From contig NZ_WWCN01000022.1 of assembly GCF_009857445.1 (NCBI RefSeq), forward strand, positions 1 through 64,000: 64,000 nucleotides of DNA, in the 5' to 3' direction. The DNA is from Duganella flavida (GTDB lineage: Bacteria > Pseudomonadota > Gammaproteobacteria > Burkholderiales > Burkholderiaceae_D). The notes under the pieces were generated by a model that made no database searches, was not told where the DNA came from, and saw only the letters and a program-made list of their open reading frames with translations. A program made the position numbers and the translations under genes. Each line of letters opens with the position of its first letter. Position 1 is the stretch's first letter. Shown in pieces: positions 14,175 to 23,210 of the stretch.

Positions 14175-14621
14175 TCAATGCACATACCGCGCAATAAAAT
14201 ACACGCCACCAATCACTACCGAGGCAAAGCCGTAAAGCTTCCAGGCTTGATTCGTAAGGAATTTGTAAAAATCCATGTGCGTTGTGGTCAAAGCAGTGTG
14301 AAAATCTTCCCACTGCTTGGCCAACGCCGCATTGAAATCTTCCCGCTGCTTGGCTAGCGCTGCATTAAAATCATCCCGCTGCTGCGCCATTGCTGTCTTC
14401 ATCTCTAACTTGTGCTCGTACAACAAGGCTAAGATACGCTCGTGGCCATCGCGCATTTCCGAACGCAACAGTTGAATATCATCTTTGGTGGCAAAACTCG
14501 CGTGTATCACAGCCACATCGGTCTCCACTGCCGCGGCACGGGCTTCGATGGCGGCGAAACGTACATCATAGGCAGGTCGCCCGGCCTTTTCAACTCCTTC
14601 GTTTCCATTGGTGTCTGGCAT
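14175..14621 (-). CDS. Small coiled-coil membrane protein with 11-residue repeats
   Basis: 148 residues. Residues 20-75 form a heptad-rich helix (RFAAIEARAAAVETDVAV; KDDIQLLRSEMRDGHERIL). Residues 79-111 are three tandem 11-mers of the form AxQxxDFNAAL (AQQRDDFNAAL, AKQREDFNAAL, AKQWEDFHTAL). A single hydrophobic segment closes the protein (WKLYGFASVVIGGVYFIA), so it is probably tail-anchored with a cytosolic coiled coil. It resembles the small coiled-coil proteins often annotated as DUF1640-like, but the function is unknown. An inverted repeat covers its ribosome site. Confidence 0.65.
   Translation of the reverse strand: MPDTNGNEGVEKAGRPAYDVRFAAIEARAAAVETDVAVIHASFATKDDIQLLRSEMRDGHERILALLYEHKLEMKTAMAQQRDDFNAALAKQREDFNAALAKQWEDFHTALTTTHMDFYKFLTNQAWKLYGFASVVIGGVYFIARYVH
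14289..14387 (-). repeat. Three tandem 33-bp coding repeats
   Basis: They encode the three 11-residue units of the coiled-coil protein. The first two units are nearly identical at protein level and the third is more diverged, so the array could expand or contract by slippage or recombination. Confidence 0.7.
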
Positions 14622-14624
14622 GAT

Positions 14625-14641
14625 CGCTTTCCTTGAAAGCG
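14625..14641 (-). promoter_or_regulatory. Inverted repeat covering the ribosome site of the coiled-coil gene
   Basis: CGCTTTC and GAAAGCG arms of 7 bp with a 3-base loop, 4 bases before the ATG. On the transcript the AAGGAAAG ribosome site forms the loop and one arm, so the hairpin could limit translation. Confidence 0.4.
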
Positions 14642-14700
14642 CTATCGATGAGCCATCACGCTAACACCTGTGTGCAGGCGTCATTTGATCTGCCTCAAAC

Positions 14701-14728
14701 GAAAAAAAGGCAGCCCGGAGGCTGCCTT
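14701..14728 (-). terminator. Intrinsic terminator of the chemotaxis receptor gene
   Basis: On the minus strand, AGGCAGCC, TCCG, GGCTGCCT, followed by a run of T. It lies about 41 bp beyond the stop codon at 14770. Confidence 0.85.
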
Positions 14729-14769
14729 ACTGTGCTGCTGTGCCAGATAGTGGCTTACTTTATTCTTGC

Positions 14770-16527
14770 TTAGAACTCTTCCCAATCGTCCGACGACGCG
14801 CTGGCCATCTGCTTGGCCGGCGCTTTGGCAGCAGGCGCTCTCGCTGCGGGTGCTTTCGGCGCCGGACGCGGCGCGGACGCGACAACGGCCGGCACGGTGC
14901 TGGTCTTGCGCGCCGCTATCGCCGGTTTGCGCGGCATGGTCGACTGGTCGATACGGAACACGCTCACCACTTCCGCCAGTTGTGCCGCCTGCTCCTGCAG
15001 CGATGCCGCCGCTGCAGCCGCCTCTTCAACCAGCGCCGCATTTTGCTGCGTCACCGTATCCATCTGCCCCACCGCCATGTTGATCTGGTCGATGCCGGTG
15101 CTCTGCTCCTGGGTCGCCATGCTGATCTCGCCCATGATGTCGGTCACGCGCTGCACGCTGGTGACGATCTCGCCCATCGTCGCACCGGCCTCTTCCACCA
15201 GCTTGCTGCCAGCGCCGACCTTCTCCACCGAGTCGCCAATCAGCTCCTTGATTTCCTTGGCTGCTGCCGCCGAGCGCTGCGCCAGCGTACGCACCTCGCC
15301 CGCCACCACCGCAAAGCCGCGGCCCTGCTCACCGGCACGGGCTGCTTCCACCGCCGCATTCAGCGCCAGAATATTGGTCTGGAAGGCGATGCCGTCGATG
15401 ACGGCAATGATGTCCACAATCTTGGCCGACGAGGCATTGATCGAATCCATGGTCTCCACCACGCGCGCCACCACATCGCCGCCCCGCTGCGCCACGCCGG
15501 AAGCGGACGCCGCCAGCGTATTGGCCTGGCGCGCATTATCGGCATTCTGCTTGACGGTGCTGGTCAGTTCTTCCATCGAGGATGCCGTCTCTTCCAGCGA
15601 GCTGGCCTGCTCCTCGGTGCGCGACGACAAATCCAGATTGCCGCTGGCGATTTCCGCCGACGCCGTCGCAATCGTATCCGTACCATTGCGCACCTGGCCG
15701 ACGATGCTGATCAGGCTATCGTTCATGCCCTTGAGCGCGCCCAGCAGTTGGCCGGTTTCTTCCGTGGTCTGCACCTCGATGCGGCTGGTCAGGTCGCCCG
15801 AGGCCACCGTCTGCGCCACGCGCACCGCTTCATTGATCGGAGTCGTAATCGCGCCAGTGATGTAAGCGGCGCAACCGATCGCCACGGCAGCAGCAATCAC
15901 CGCAGCAATTACCATCGCCCATTCGGCGCTGCTGACCGCTTCCGTGCCGATCTTGACGCTGTCATCGGAGATGCCTTCGTTCAGGCGCTCGATTTTCATC
16001 AGCGTGACTTCGGCCTTCTGGAACAGCGGGCGCGACAGGTCAAACTGCTTGTAGAAATCGACGAACAGCTCTTTCTGCTTCTGTTCATCCTTGTTGGACG
16101 CCGCTGCGCTGATGATGTTGCCGATCTTGTCGTCGACCGCCTTCCACGCGTCCCACTCGCCGGTGAACTGCTTCCACAACACGGCTTCTTCATCGGTTTG
16201 CGGCAATGGCTCGTAGCGTTTCCAGCCGCGATCGATATTGGCCCAGGCCTTCTTGCGCATTTCAATCGCGGCGGCGAACTTGTCCTGCGCCTGCGGATCC
16301 TGGTCGTACATGCCGGCGTACGTCGTGGCGGCCGACACGGCGGTCTGTCCCTCGCTCATCACCAGCAAGCCCTGCACCGACGGCAGACGCACCACGCCAA
16401 TCTCGTTGACCGCACCGCCCACCTTGACAATGCCGCGATATCCGGCAGCTCCCACCACCAGCAAAGCCACCATCATAATCGCGACCAGCGTCGCCAGCTT
16501 CCACTTGATGAGTAGATTCTTGAACAT
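14770..16527 (-). CDS. Methyl-accepting chemotaxis protein with C-terminal tether
   Basis: 585 residues. N-terminal membrane helix (LATLVAIMMVALLVVGAAGY), periplasmic four-helix-type domain to about residue 190, second membrane helix (MVIAAVIAAAVAIGCAAY), HAMP domain, then the cytoplasmic signalling hairpin with the invariant tip region (IAVIDGIAFQTNILALNAAV, EAARAGEQGRGFAVVAGEVR). It relays ligand binding to CheA/CheW. The protein ends Ala/Pro/Lys-rich linker then DDWEEF, matching the WxxF pentapeptide that recruits CheR/CheB. AGGAG precedes the ATG. A strong terminator follows. The second receptor at 25.6-27.3 kb is its paralogue in the signalling domain but lacks the tether. Confidence 0.93.
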   Translation of the reverse strand: MFKNLLIKWKLATLVAIMMVALLVVGAAGYRGIVKVGGAVNEIGVVRLPSVQGLLVMSEGQTAVSAATTYAGMYDQDPQAQDKFAAAIEMRKKAWANIDRGWKRYEPLPQTDEEAVLWKQFTGEWDAWKAVDDKIGNIISAAASNKDEQKQKELFVDFYKQFDLSRPLFQKAEVTLMKIERLNEGISDDSVKIGTEAVSSAEWAMVIAAVIAAAVAIGCAAYITGAITTPINEAVRVAQTVASGDLTSRIEVQTTEETGQLLGALKGMNDSLISIVGQVRNGTDTIATASAEIASGNLDLSSRTEEQASSLEETASSMEELTSTVKQNADNARQANTLAASASGVAQRGGDVVARVVETMDSINASSAKIVDIIAVIDGIAFQTNILALNAAVEAARAGEQGRGFAVVAGEVRTLAQRSAAAAKEIKELIGDSVEKVGAGSKLVEEAGATMGEIVTSVQRVTDIMGEISMATQEQSTGIDQINMAVGQMDTVTQQNAALVEEAAAAAASLQEQAAQLAEVVSVFRIDQSTMPRKPAIAARKTSTVPAVVASAPRPAPKAPAARAPAAKAPAKQMASASSDDWEEF

Positions 16528-16602
16528 CCCGTACTCCTGATAGTGGACAGTTAGAATTGGTGAATATTGACTATTCCCAACTAATATGCGGCGGCGGGAA
16601 CT

Positions 16603-16628
16603 CCCCCGTCAATCATAATCTGACGGGG
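16603..16628. other. Intergenic hairpin between GGDEF and chemotaxis receptor genes
   Basis: CCCCGTCA, nine bases, TGACGGGG. Perfect 8-bp stem without an adjacent T-tract on either strand. It may separate the GGDEF transcript from the receptor gene or serve as a protein site. Confidence 0.4.
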
Positions 16629-16649
16629 TGTGGCTAGGCGCTCACAGTA

Positions 16650-17795
16650 TCAACCAGCGGCCACGCGGTTGCGGCCGGCCCGTTTGGCCTCGTACATGGC
16701 GGCGTCGCCGGCCGAGATCAGGCGGATCAAATCGTAATCGTGCTGGTCCGAGCACACCACGCCCATGCTGGCTGTGTAGCGCACCGACAGCTTGTCCAGT
16801 TCCACCATCTCGTACTCGATGCGGGCGCGCAGGCGTTCGGCCACCTTGAGCGCGGATGGACGGTCAACGCCGTCCAGCACCAGTACGAACTCCTCGCCGC
16901 CGAAACGGGCCAGCAGATCGTGCGGCCGCAATTCCAGCCGCACCAGGCGCGCCAGGTGGCGCAGCACTTCGTCGCCGACAGGATGCCCGTAGGTATCGTT
17001 TATGACTTTGAAGAAATCCACATCGATCATGATCACCGCCAGGCTGCGGCCACCGCGCTGGGCCCGCAAGCCGGTGCGCTTGCCCTGCATTTCCAGCCCG
17101 GCACGGTTCAGCGCCCCGGTCAGCGCATCCAGCGTGGACAGGCGGCGCAGGCGCTCGGCATAGCGCCACATCACCATCAGGATCACGCCAAAAGCGATGC
17201 AGATTTGCGCCAGCGGCACCGCCAGCGTACTCAGCGCCATCACCAGCGAGCTGGCGGCGTCGGCTGGATCGCTGTGGGTAAGCATGTGCGTGCCGCGTAA
17301 AAACAACGCCACGCCCAGCAGCACAAAGCCCGCCACGGCAATGCCGGACACACGCCAGCTGCCGCGCCGCGCAATGGCAAACGCGCACATCCAGTTGAGA
17401 ATCGCATAATAGAAACCGCTGAAGCACAGGCGCGCGCGCAAGCTTGGCGCTACCAGCGTGTAATAAGCCATGACCACCAGCGCAATGCCGGTGATGATGC
17501 CGATCGTGGTCCATGACAGCGTGTTGTTGCAGTAAACCCGCAAGCCGCGCAGCACCAGCGCGATGCCGAAGGCAATCACGCCATAGCCGAGGATATTATT
17601 GACCAGCAGCGGCAAACCATCGACATTGCACATCACCATGCCGATCGACACCGCCACATTGCCAGCGGCCCACCAGCGCTGCTCAGGCGGGCTGTCCGCA
17701 TAGCAGGCGGAAGCAACCAGCAACGCTGTGGTCAGCAGCGTCACGCAAATTTGAACCAGTAAAAGAGTGTCGAGATTCAGCACGCCAGCATCCAT
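16650..17795 (-). CDS. Membrane-bound diguanylate cyclase
   Basis: 381 residues. Roughly six or seven membrane helices fill residues 10-205 (for example LLVQICVTLLTTALLVASAC and ALSTLAVPLAQICIAFGVIL), with no recognised sensory fold. The C-terminal GGDEF domain begins at about LDALTGALNRAGLEM. The active-site loop is GGEEF, preceded at five residues by the RxxD inhibitory site (RPHDLLARF), so product inhibition is expected. It makes cyclic di-GMP from two GTP. It lies upstream of the chemotaxis receptor on the same strand, but a hairpin and 122 bp separate them. Confidence 0.9.
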   Translation of the reverse strand: MDAGVLNLDTLLLVQICVTLLTTALLVASACYADSPPEQRWWAAGNVAVSIGMVMCNVDGLPLLVNNILGYGVIAFGIALVLRGLRVYCNNTLSWTTIGIITGIALVVMAYYTLVAPSLRARLCFSGFYYAILNWMCAFAIARRGSWRVSGIAVAGFVLLGVALFLRGTHMLTHSDPADAASSLVMALSTLAVPLAQICIAFGVILMVMWRYAERLRRLSTLDALTGALNRAGLEMQGKRTGLRAQRGGRSLAVIMIDVDFFKVINDTYGHPVGDEVLRHLARLVRLELRPHDLLARFGGEEFVLVLDGVDRPSALKVAERLRARIEYEMVELDKLSVRYTASMGVVCSDQHDYDLIRLISAGDAAMYEAKRAGRNRVAAG

Positions 17796-17928
17796 CGTGA
17801 GGAACTGTCAATGTAGCGCACGCACAGTCCATAGGCAATCACTAAATTGCAGAAAAGAAAGCAAGCGGGCCGCCGCGTACACCCAGTATCATGTACAGTG
17901 ATGTTTATCGCAGACTACCCACCGCACC

Positions 17929-18858
17929 ATGCCTTATCCGATTGAGCACAAGCTGGTCATTGGCATCGCCTCCAGCGCCCTGTTTGACCTGACCGCCTCG
18001 CACCAGGTGTACCTGGAAGGCGGCGCCGAAGAATACCGCAAGTACCAGGAGCAGCAGATCGGCACCGTGCTCGACAAGGGAGTCGCCTTCCCCTTCATTC
18101 GCCGCTTCCTGAGCATTAACAAGCTGCATCCGGACCAGACGCCGGTAGAAGTGGTGCTGTTTTCGCGCAATTCGCCGGAAACCGGGCTGCGGGTGATGAA
18201 TTCCATCGCCCACTACGGGCTGGACATCTCGCGCGCCTGCTTCCTGACCGGCGGCGCGCCCTACACCTACCTGCCGGCCTTTAACACCTCGCTGTTTTTA
18301 AGCGCCAATGAGGAAGACGTACGCCGCGCGCTGGACGCCGACTACCCGGCCGGGCTGGTACTGCCATCGCGCACCGAGGATGATGAAAACGACGGCGAAC
18401 TGCGTATCGCCTTCGACTTTGACGGCGTGATTGCCGACGACGAATCCGAAACCGTCTTCAAGCGCAATAACGACGTCGACGAATTCCACGCCCACGAAAT
18501 CGAAAAAGTCGCCATCCCGCACCAGCCGGGCCCCTTGGCCGATTTATTCCGCAAGCTGTCGATGATGCAGCAGATGGAGGAAGAGGCGCAGCGGCGCGAC
18601 CCGGCGTATAAAAAAATCCTGCGCATCGCCATCATCACGGCGCGCAGCGCGCCGGCCCACGAACGCGTGGTGACCACGCTGAAAAGCTGGGGCGTATCGG
18701 CCAACGAAACCTTCTTTTTAGGCGGGATGGAAAAGGCGCGCGTGCTAGGCATCTTCAAGCCGCACATGTTCTTCGACGACCAGCTTGGCCATCTGAAGTC
18801 CCCGGCCGGGAATATCCCTATGGTGCACATCCCATTCGGCGTGGCTAACCGCGTATAA
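17929..18858 (+). CDS. Cytosolic 5'-nucleotidase family protein
   Basis: 309 residues. It belongs to the family related to the AMP-specific cytosolic 5'-nucleotidases (Pfam 5-nucleotidase): N-terminal LVIGIASSALFDLTASHQVY, then VEVVLFSRNSPETGLRVMNS, FLTGGAPYTYL, the HAD-like block RIAFDFDGVIADDESE and the closing DDQ motif HMFFDDQLGHL. It likely dephosphorylates a nucleoside monophosphate; the substrate cannot be read from sequence. The start ATG at 17929 has no strong ribosome site. mfd follows after 23 bp, so the two may be cotranscribed. Confidence 0.85.
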   Translation: MPYPIEHKLVIGIASSALFDLTASHQVYLEGGAEEYRKYQEQQIGTVLDKGVAFPFIRRFLSINKLHPDQTPVEVVLFSRNSPETGLRVMNSIAHYGLDISRACFLTGGAPYTYLPAFNTSLFLSANEEDVRRALDADYPAGLVLPSRTEDDENDGELRIAFDFDGVIADDESETVFKRNNDVDEFHAHEIEKVAIPHQPGPLADLFRKLSMMQQMEEEAQRRDPAYKKILRIAIITARSAPAHERVVTTLKSWGVSANETFFLGGMEKARVLGIFKPHMFFDDQLGHLKSPAGNIPMVHIPFGVANRV

Positions 18859-18881
18859 TGTAGCCCTTAGATAACCGTTGA

Positions 18882-21800
18882 ATGTCTGTTGTGTCGTCAG
18901 CCTTAACTAAATCCATTCCCAAACCCGGCAACCGCTTTGCCCTGCCCGCGCTGCATGGCTCGGCGGACGCTTACGCCCTCGCGCAAATCGCGCTCGATCT
19001 CAAATCGCGTGGCCAGATGTTGGCCATCGTGGTCGCCAACGCCAGCGACGCCCAACGCTTGCGCGATGAAATCCCTTGGTTCGGCGGCGATCAACTGCGC
19101 TGCCACCTGCTGCCGGATTGGGAAACCCTGCCTTACGACGCCTTCTCGCCGCACCAGGACCTGGTGTCCGAGCGCCTGGCAACCCTGCACGAAATCACCA
19201 GCGCCCAGTGCGACGTGATGCTGGTGCCGGCCACCACTGCATTGGTGCGTATGGCGCCGCCGTCCTTCCTGGCCGCCTACACTTTCTTCTTCCAGCAAGG
19301 TGAATCGCTGGACGAGGCGCAACTCAAGTCCCAGCTCACGCTAGCCGGCTACACCCACGTCACGCAAGTGATGTCGCCCGGCGAGTACTCGGTGCGCGGC
19401 GGCTTGATTGACCTGTTCCCGATGGGCTCTGCACTGCCGTATCGCCTCGACCTGTTCGGTGACACCATCGAAACCATCCGCACCTTCGACGCCGACACCC
19501 AGCGTTCGCTGTACCCGGTCAAGCAGGTGCGCTTGCTGCCGGGCCGCGAGTTCCCGATGGATGAAGCGTCGCGTACCGCCTTCCGCAGTCGCTGGCGCGA
19601 GCATTTTGAAGGCGATCCGTCGCGCGCTGTGGTCTACAAGGACATCGGCGCAGGCATCGCTTCCGCCGGTATCGAATACTACCTGCCGCTGTTCTTCGAA
19701 CAAACCGCCACGCTGTTCGAGTACCTGCCGCAAGGCGCGGTGGTGGCCACCGTCGGTGATATCGAAGCTTCGATCAAACGCTTCTGGACCGACACCTCGT
19801 CGCGCTACCGCTTCATCAAGTCGGACCGCGAGCGCCCGATCATGGCGCCGGAAGACCTGTTCCTCAACGAAGAACAGTTCTTCGTGCTGGCCAAGCCATA
19901 TCCGCAGATCGCCATCCGCAAGAACGCTGATGCCGGCGCGTCCGAGCTGTCCGCACCTGTGCCGGATATCGCCGTCAACCGCCACCTCGACGATCCACTG
20001 ACCAATCTGCGCGCCTACCTGATGCAATCGGGCAGCCGCGTGATGATCTGCGCCGAATCCAACGGCCGCCGCGAAACGCTGCAGCAGTACTTCAGCGAAT
20101 ACGATTTACCGCTCGCACCGGTAGAAGGCTACGACGGCTTTGCCGCCTCGGACGCCAAGCTGGCCTTGGGCGTCGCCCCGCTGCACGCTGGCTTCGAGTC
20201 GTCCGCCAACGGCTCAAACCTGATCTTCATCACCGAAACCGAACTGTATGCAGGCTCCGGCCGCCGCGTCGGCAAGAAGAAGCAGGAAGCCGTCACCCAG
20301 GTCGAATCGATGGTGCGCGACCTGTCAGAGCTGAAGATCGGCGATCCGGTGGTGCACGTCAATCACGGCATCGGGCGCTACATGGGCCTGACCAGCATGG
20401 ACCTCGGCGAAGGCGAAGCAGAATTCCTGCACCTCGAATACGCCAAAGAGACCAAGCTGTATGTGCCGGTCTCGCAGTTGCACGTGATTTCACGCTACTC
20501 CGGCGCCTCGCCGGACGATGCACCGCTGCACACGCTGGGCTCCGGCCAGTGGGAGAAAGCCAAGCGCAAGGCCGCAGAACAAGTGCGCGACACCGCCGCC
20601 GAACTGCTCAACCTCTATGCCCGCCGCGCGCTGCGCCAGGGCCACGCGTTTGAATATTCGGCGCACGACTACGAACGCTTCGCCGACAGCTTCGGCTTCG
20701 ACGAAACGCCGGACCAGCAGGAAGCCATCAACAACGTGGTGCGCGACATGACCTCGGGTAAGCCGATGGATCGTCTCGTGTGCGGCGACGTCGGCTTCGG
20801 CAAAACCGAGGTAGCGCTGCGCGCAGCCTTCATCGCCGTCATGGGCGGCAAGCAGGTCGCCATCCTCGCGCCGACCACGCTGCTGGCCGAGCAGCATGCA
20901 CAAACCTTCGCCGACCGCTTTGCCGACTGGCCAGTGCGTATCGCCGAGATGTCGCGCTTCCGCACCGGTAAAGAAATCGCCCAAGCCATCAAGGGCATGG
21001 CCGACGGCACGCTCGATATCATCATCGGCACCCACAAGCTGCTGTCGGATGACGTGAAGTTCACGCGCCTCGGTCTCGTCATCATCGACGAGGAACACCG
21101 TTTCGGCGTACGCCAGAAGGAAGCCCTGAAATCACTGCGCGCCGAAGTCGACGTACTGACGCTGACCGCCACGCCGATCCCGCGCACGCTGGGCATGGCG
21201 CTGGAAGGCCTGCGCGATTTCTCGGTAATCGCCACCGCGCCGCAAAAGCGTTTGGCCATCAAGACTTTCGTCCGCAGCGAGCAGGAATCCATCATTCGCG
21301 AGGCCTGCCTGCGTGAGCTCAAGCGCGGCGGCCAGGTCTACTTCCTGCACAACGAGGTGGAGACCATCCAGAACCGCCTCGCCATGTTGACGGAGCTGCT
21401 GCCGGAAGCGCGCATCGGCGTGGCCCACGGCCAGATGCATGAACGCGACCTGGAAAAAGTGATGCGCGATTTCGTCGCCCAGCGCTTCAACATCCTGCTG
21501 TGCACCACGATTATCGAAACCGGTATCGACGTGCCGACCGCGAACACCATCATCATGCACCGCGCCGACAAATTCGGCCTGGCGCAGCTACACCAGTTGC
21601 GTGGCCGCGTCGGCCGTTCGCACCATCAGGCGTACGCTTACCTGCTGGTGCACGACGTGCAGTCGCTGACCAAACAGGCGCAGCGCCGCCTCGACGCCAT
21701 CCAGCAGATGGAAGAACTGGGCAGCGGCTTCTATCTCGCCATGCACGATCTGGAAATCCGCGGTGCCGGCGAAGTCCTCGGCGACAACCAGTCCGGCGAG

Positions 21801-22331
21801 ATGACCGAGATCGGCTTCCAGCTGTACTCGGACATGCTGAACGAAGCGGTGCGCTCGCTGAAAGCCGGCAAAGAGCCGGACCTCGCCGCGCCGCTGGCCA
21901 CCACCACCGAAATCAACCTGCACGTGCCGGCGCTCCTGCCTGCAGATTTCTGCGGCGACGTGCATGAACGCCTGTCGATCTACAAGCGTATGGCAAATTG
22001 CGCTTCTCAGGATAAAATCGACGACATGCAGGAAGAGCTGATCGACCGCTTCGGCAAGCTGCCGGATCCAGTGAAAGCGCTGATCGAAACGCACCGCCTG
22101 CGCATCGCCGCCAAAACCGTCGGCATCGTCAAGATCGACGCGCACACCGAGGCAGCCAACTTGCAATTCATGCCGAAGCCGCCGATCGACCCAATGCGCA
22201 TCATTGAACTGATACAGAAGAACCGCCAGATCAAGCTGAATGGGCAGGACAAGCTGAAGATCACCGCCGTCATGCCCGACCTGTCTGCGCGCGTAGCACA
22301 GATCAAGGCCGCGATTAAACAACTTACTTAA
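18882..22331 (+). CDS. mfd: Transcription-repair coupling factor
   Basis: 1149 residues, full length. It displaces stalled RNA polymerase and recruits UvrA. The N-terminal UvrB-like module holds LLPDWETLPYDAFSPHQDLV and YSVRGGLIDLFPMGS; the RNA polymerase interaction domain starts near KIGDPVVHVNHGIGRYMGL. The translocase has Walker A GDVGFGKTEVA, the DEEH box VIIDEEHRFGVRQ, TATPIPRTL and the block QLRGRVGRSHHQAYAYLL. The C-terminal TRCF domain (LPADFCGDVHERLSIYKRMA) is intact. serB follows after 15 bp. Confidence 0.96.
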   Translation: MSVVSSALTKSIPKPGNRFALPALHGSADAYALAQIALDLKSRGQMLAIVVANASDAQRLRDEIPWFGGDQLRCHLLPDWETLPYDAFSPHQDLVSERLATLHEITSAQCDVMLVPATTALVRMAPPSFLAAYTFFFQQGESLDEAQLKSQLTLAGYTHVTQVMSPGEYSVRGGLIDLFPMGSALPYRLDLFGDTIETIRTFDADTQRSLYPVKQVRLLPGREFPMDEASRTAFRSRWREHFEGDPSRAVVYKDIGAGIASAGIEYYLPLFFEQTATLFEYLPQGAVVATVGDIEASIKRFWTDTSSRYRFIKSDRERPIMAPEDLFLNEEQFFVLAKPYPQIAIRKNADAGASELSAPVPDIAVNRHLDDPLTNLRAYLMQSGSRVMICAESNGRRETLQQYFSEYDLPLAPVEGYDGFAASDAKLALGVAPLHAGFESSANGSNLIFITETELYAGSGRRVGKKKQEAVTQVESMVRDLSELKIGDPVVHVNHGIGRYMGLTSMDLGEGEAEFLHLEYAKETKLYVPVSQLHVISRYSGASPDDAPLHTLGSGQWEKAKRKAAEQVRDTAAELLNLYARRALRQGHAFEYSAHDYERFADSFGFDETPDQQEAINNVVRDMTSGKPMDRLVCGDVGFGKTEVALRAAFIAVMGGKQVAILAPTTLLAEQHAQTFADRFADWPVRIAEMSRFRTGKEIAQAIKGMADGTLDIIIGTHKLLSDDVKFTRLGLVIIDEEHRFGVRQKEALKSLRAEVDVLTLTATPIPRTLGMALEGLRDFSVIATAPQKRLAIKTFVRSEQESIIREACLRELKRGGQVYFLHNEVETIQNRLAMLTELLPEARIGVAHGQMHERDLEKVMRDFVAQRFNILLCTTIIETGIDVPTANTIIMHRADKFGLAQLHQLRGRVGRSHHQAYAYLLVHDVQSLTKQAQRRLDAIQQMEELGSGFYLAMHDLEIRGAGEVLGDNQSGEMTEIGFQLYSDMLNEAVRSLKAGKEPDLAAPLATTTEINLHVPALLPADFCGDVHERLSIYKRMANCASQDKIDDMQEELIDRFGKLPDPVKALIETHRLRIAAKTVGIVKIDAHTEAANLQFMPKPPIDPMRIIELIQKNRQIKLNGQDKLKITAVMPDLSARVAQIKAAIKQLT

Positions 22332-22346
22332 CTACTTCTACGCCAC

Positions 22347-23210
22347 ATGACTATCGCAAAAACCGCCATGAACCTCGTACTCCAGGGTGTAGGCGATTGC
22401 AAAGCGCGCCTTGAGCGCATTAGCGCACTGACCGCGTCGGCCAACCTGACCTGGCTGAGCGACCGCGCCGTACGCTGCGAAGGTATCGCCTTCTCGCCAG
22501 CACTGCGCCAAACGATTGAAGTAGCAGCGCAAGCCGCGCAGTTGGATGCGACCTACTCGATCGGTTATCACAAAATGAGCGAGTTCAAACTGGTGGCGAT
22601 GGATATGGACTCCACCCTGATCACCATCGAGTGCATCGACGAAATCGCCGACATGCAGGGTTTGAAGAAGCAAGTCTCGGAAATCACCGAAGCGGCCATG
22701 CGCGGCGAACTGGATTTCTCGGAAAGCCTGAAGCGCCGCGTGGCGCTGCTGGAAGGCCTGGACGCATCGGCGCTGGAGCGCGTGTACGAAGAACGCCTGC
22801 AATTGTCGCCGGGTGCGGAAAGCATGCTGAAAGCTGTGCAGGCTGCTGGCCTGAAAACCTTGCTGGTATCGGGCGGCTTCACCTTCTTCACCGAGCGCTT
22901 GAAAAAACGTTTGGGCCTGAACTACACCCACGCCAACGAACTGGAAATCGTCGACGGCAAGTTGACCGGCAAGGTAGTTGGCGGCATCGTTGATGCGGAA
23001 GAGAAGAAATGCACCGTGGAACGCGTGTGCGCGGAGCTGGGCATCTCGCCATCGCAAGCCATTGTGATGGGCGACGGCGCCAACGACTTGAAGATGATGA
23101 GCATCTCGGGCATGTCAGTGGCATTCCGCGCCAAGCCGGTGGTACGCGGCCAGGCCAACGTGGCGCTCAACTACGTCGGCCTTGATGGCATCCTGCCGCT
23201 ACTGACTTAA
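22347..23210 (+). CDS. serB: Phosphoserine phosphatase
   Basis: 287 residues. Last step of serine synthesis: phosphoserine to serine. A short N-terminal ACT-like region precedes the HAD core: VAMDMDSTLITIECIDEIAD gives the nucleophilic DxDST block, LLVSGGFTFFTERL supplies the Ser, and VMGDGANDLKMM the last acidic motif. An in-frame ATG seven codons later is an alternative start. The final 12 bases overlap the end of the convergent GAF-GGDEF gene. Confidence 0.95.
   Translation: MTIAKTAMNLVLQGVGDCKARLERISALTASANLTWLSDRAVRCEGIAFSPALRQTIEVAAQAAQLDATYSIGYHKMSEFKLVAMDMDSTLITIECIDEIADMQGLKKQVSEITEAAMRGELDFSESLKRRVALLEGLDASALERVYEERLQLSPGAESMLKAVQAAGLKTLLVSGGFTFFTERLKKRLGLNYTHANELEIVDGKLTGKVVGGIVDAEEKKCTVERVCAELGISPSQAIVMGDGANDLKMMSISGMSVAFRAKPVVRGQANVALNYVGLDGILPLLT

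Noticed and set aside
14740..16515. Long plus-strand open frame opposite the chemotaxis receptor
   Set aside because: Arg/His-rich composition typical of an antisense shadow in GC-rich DNA; the minus-strand receptor is unmistakable. The same applies to other long antisense frames, such as those at 9,100-10,059, 30,593-32,065, 32,710-34,167 and 57,944-59,794.
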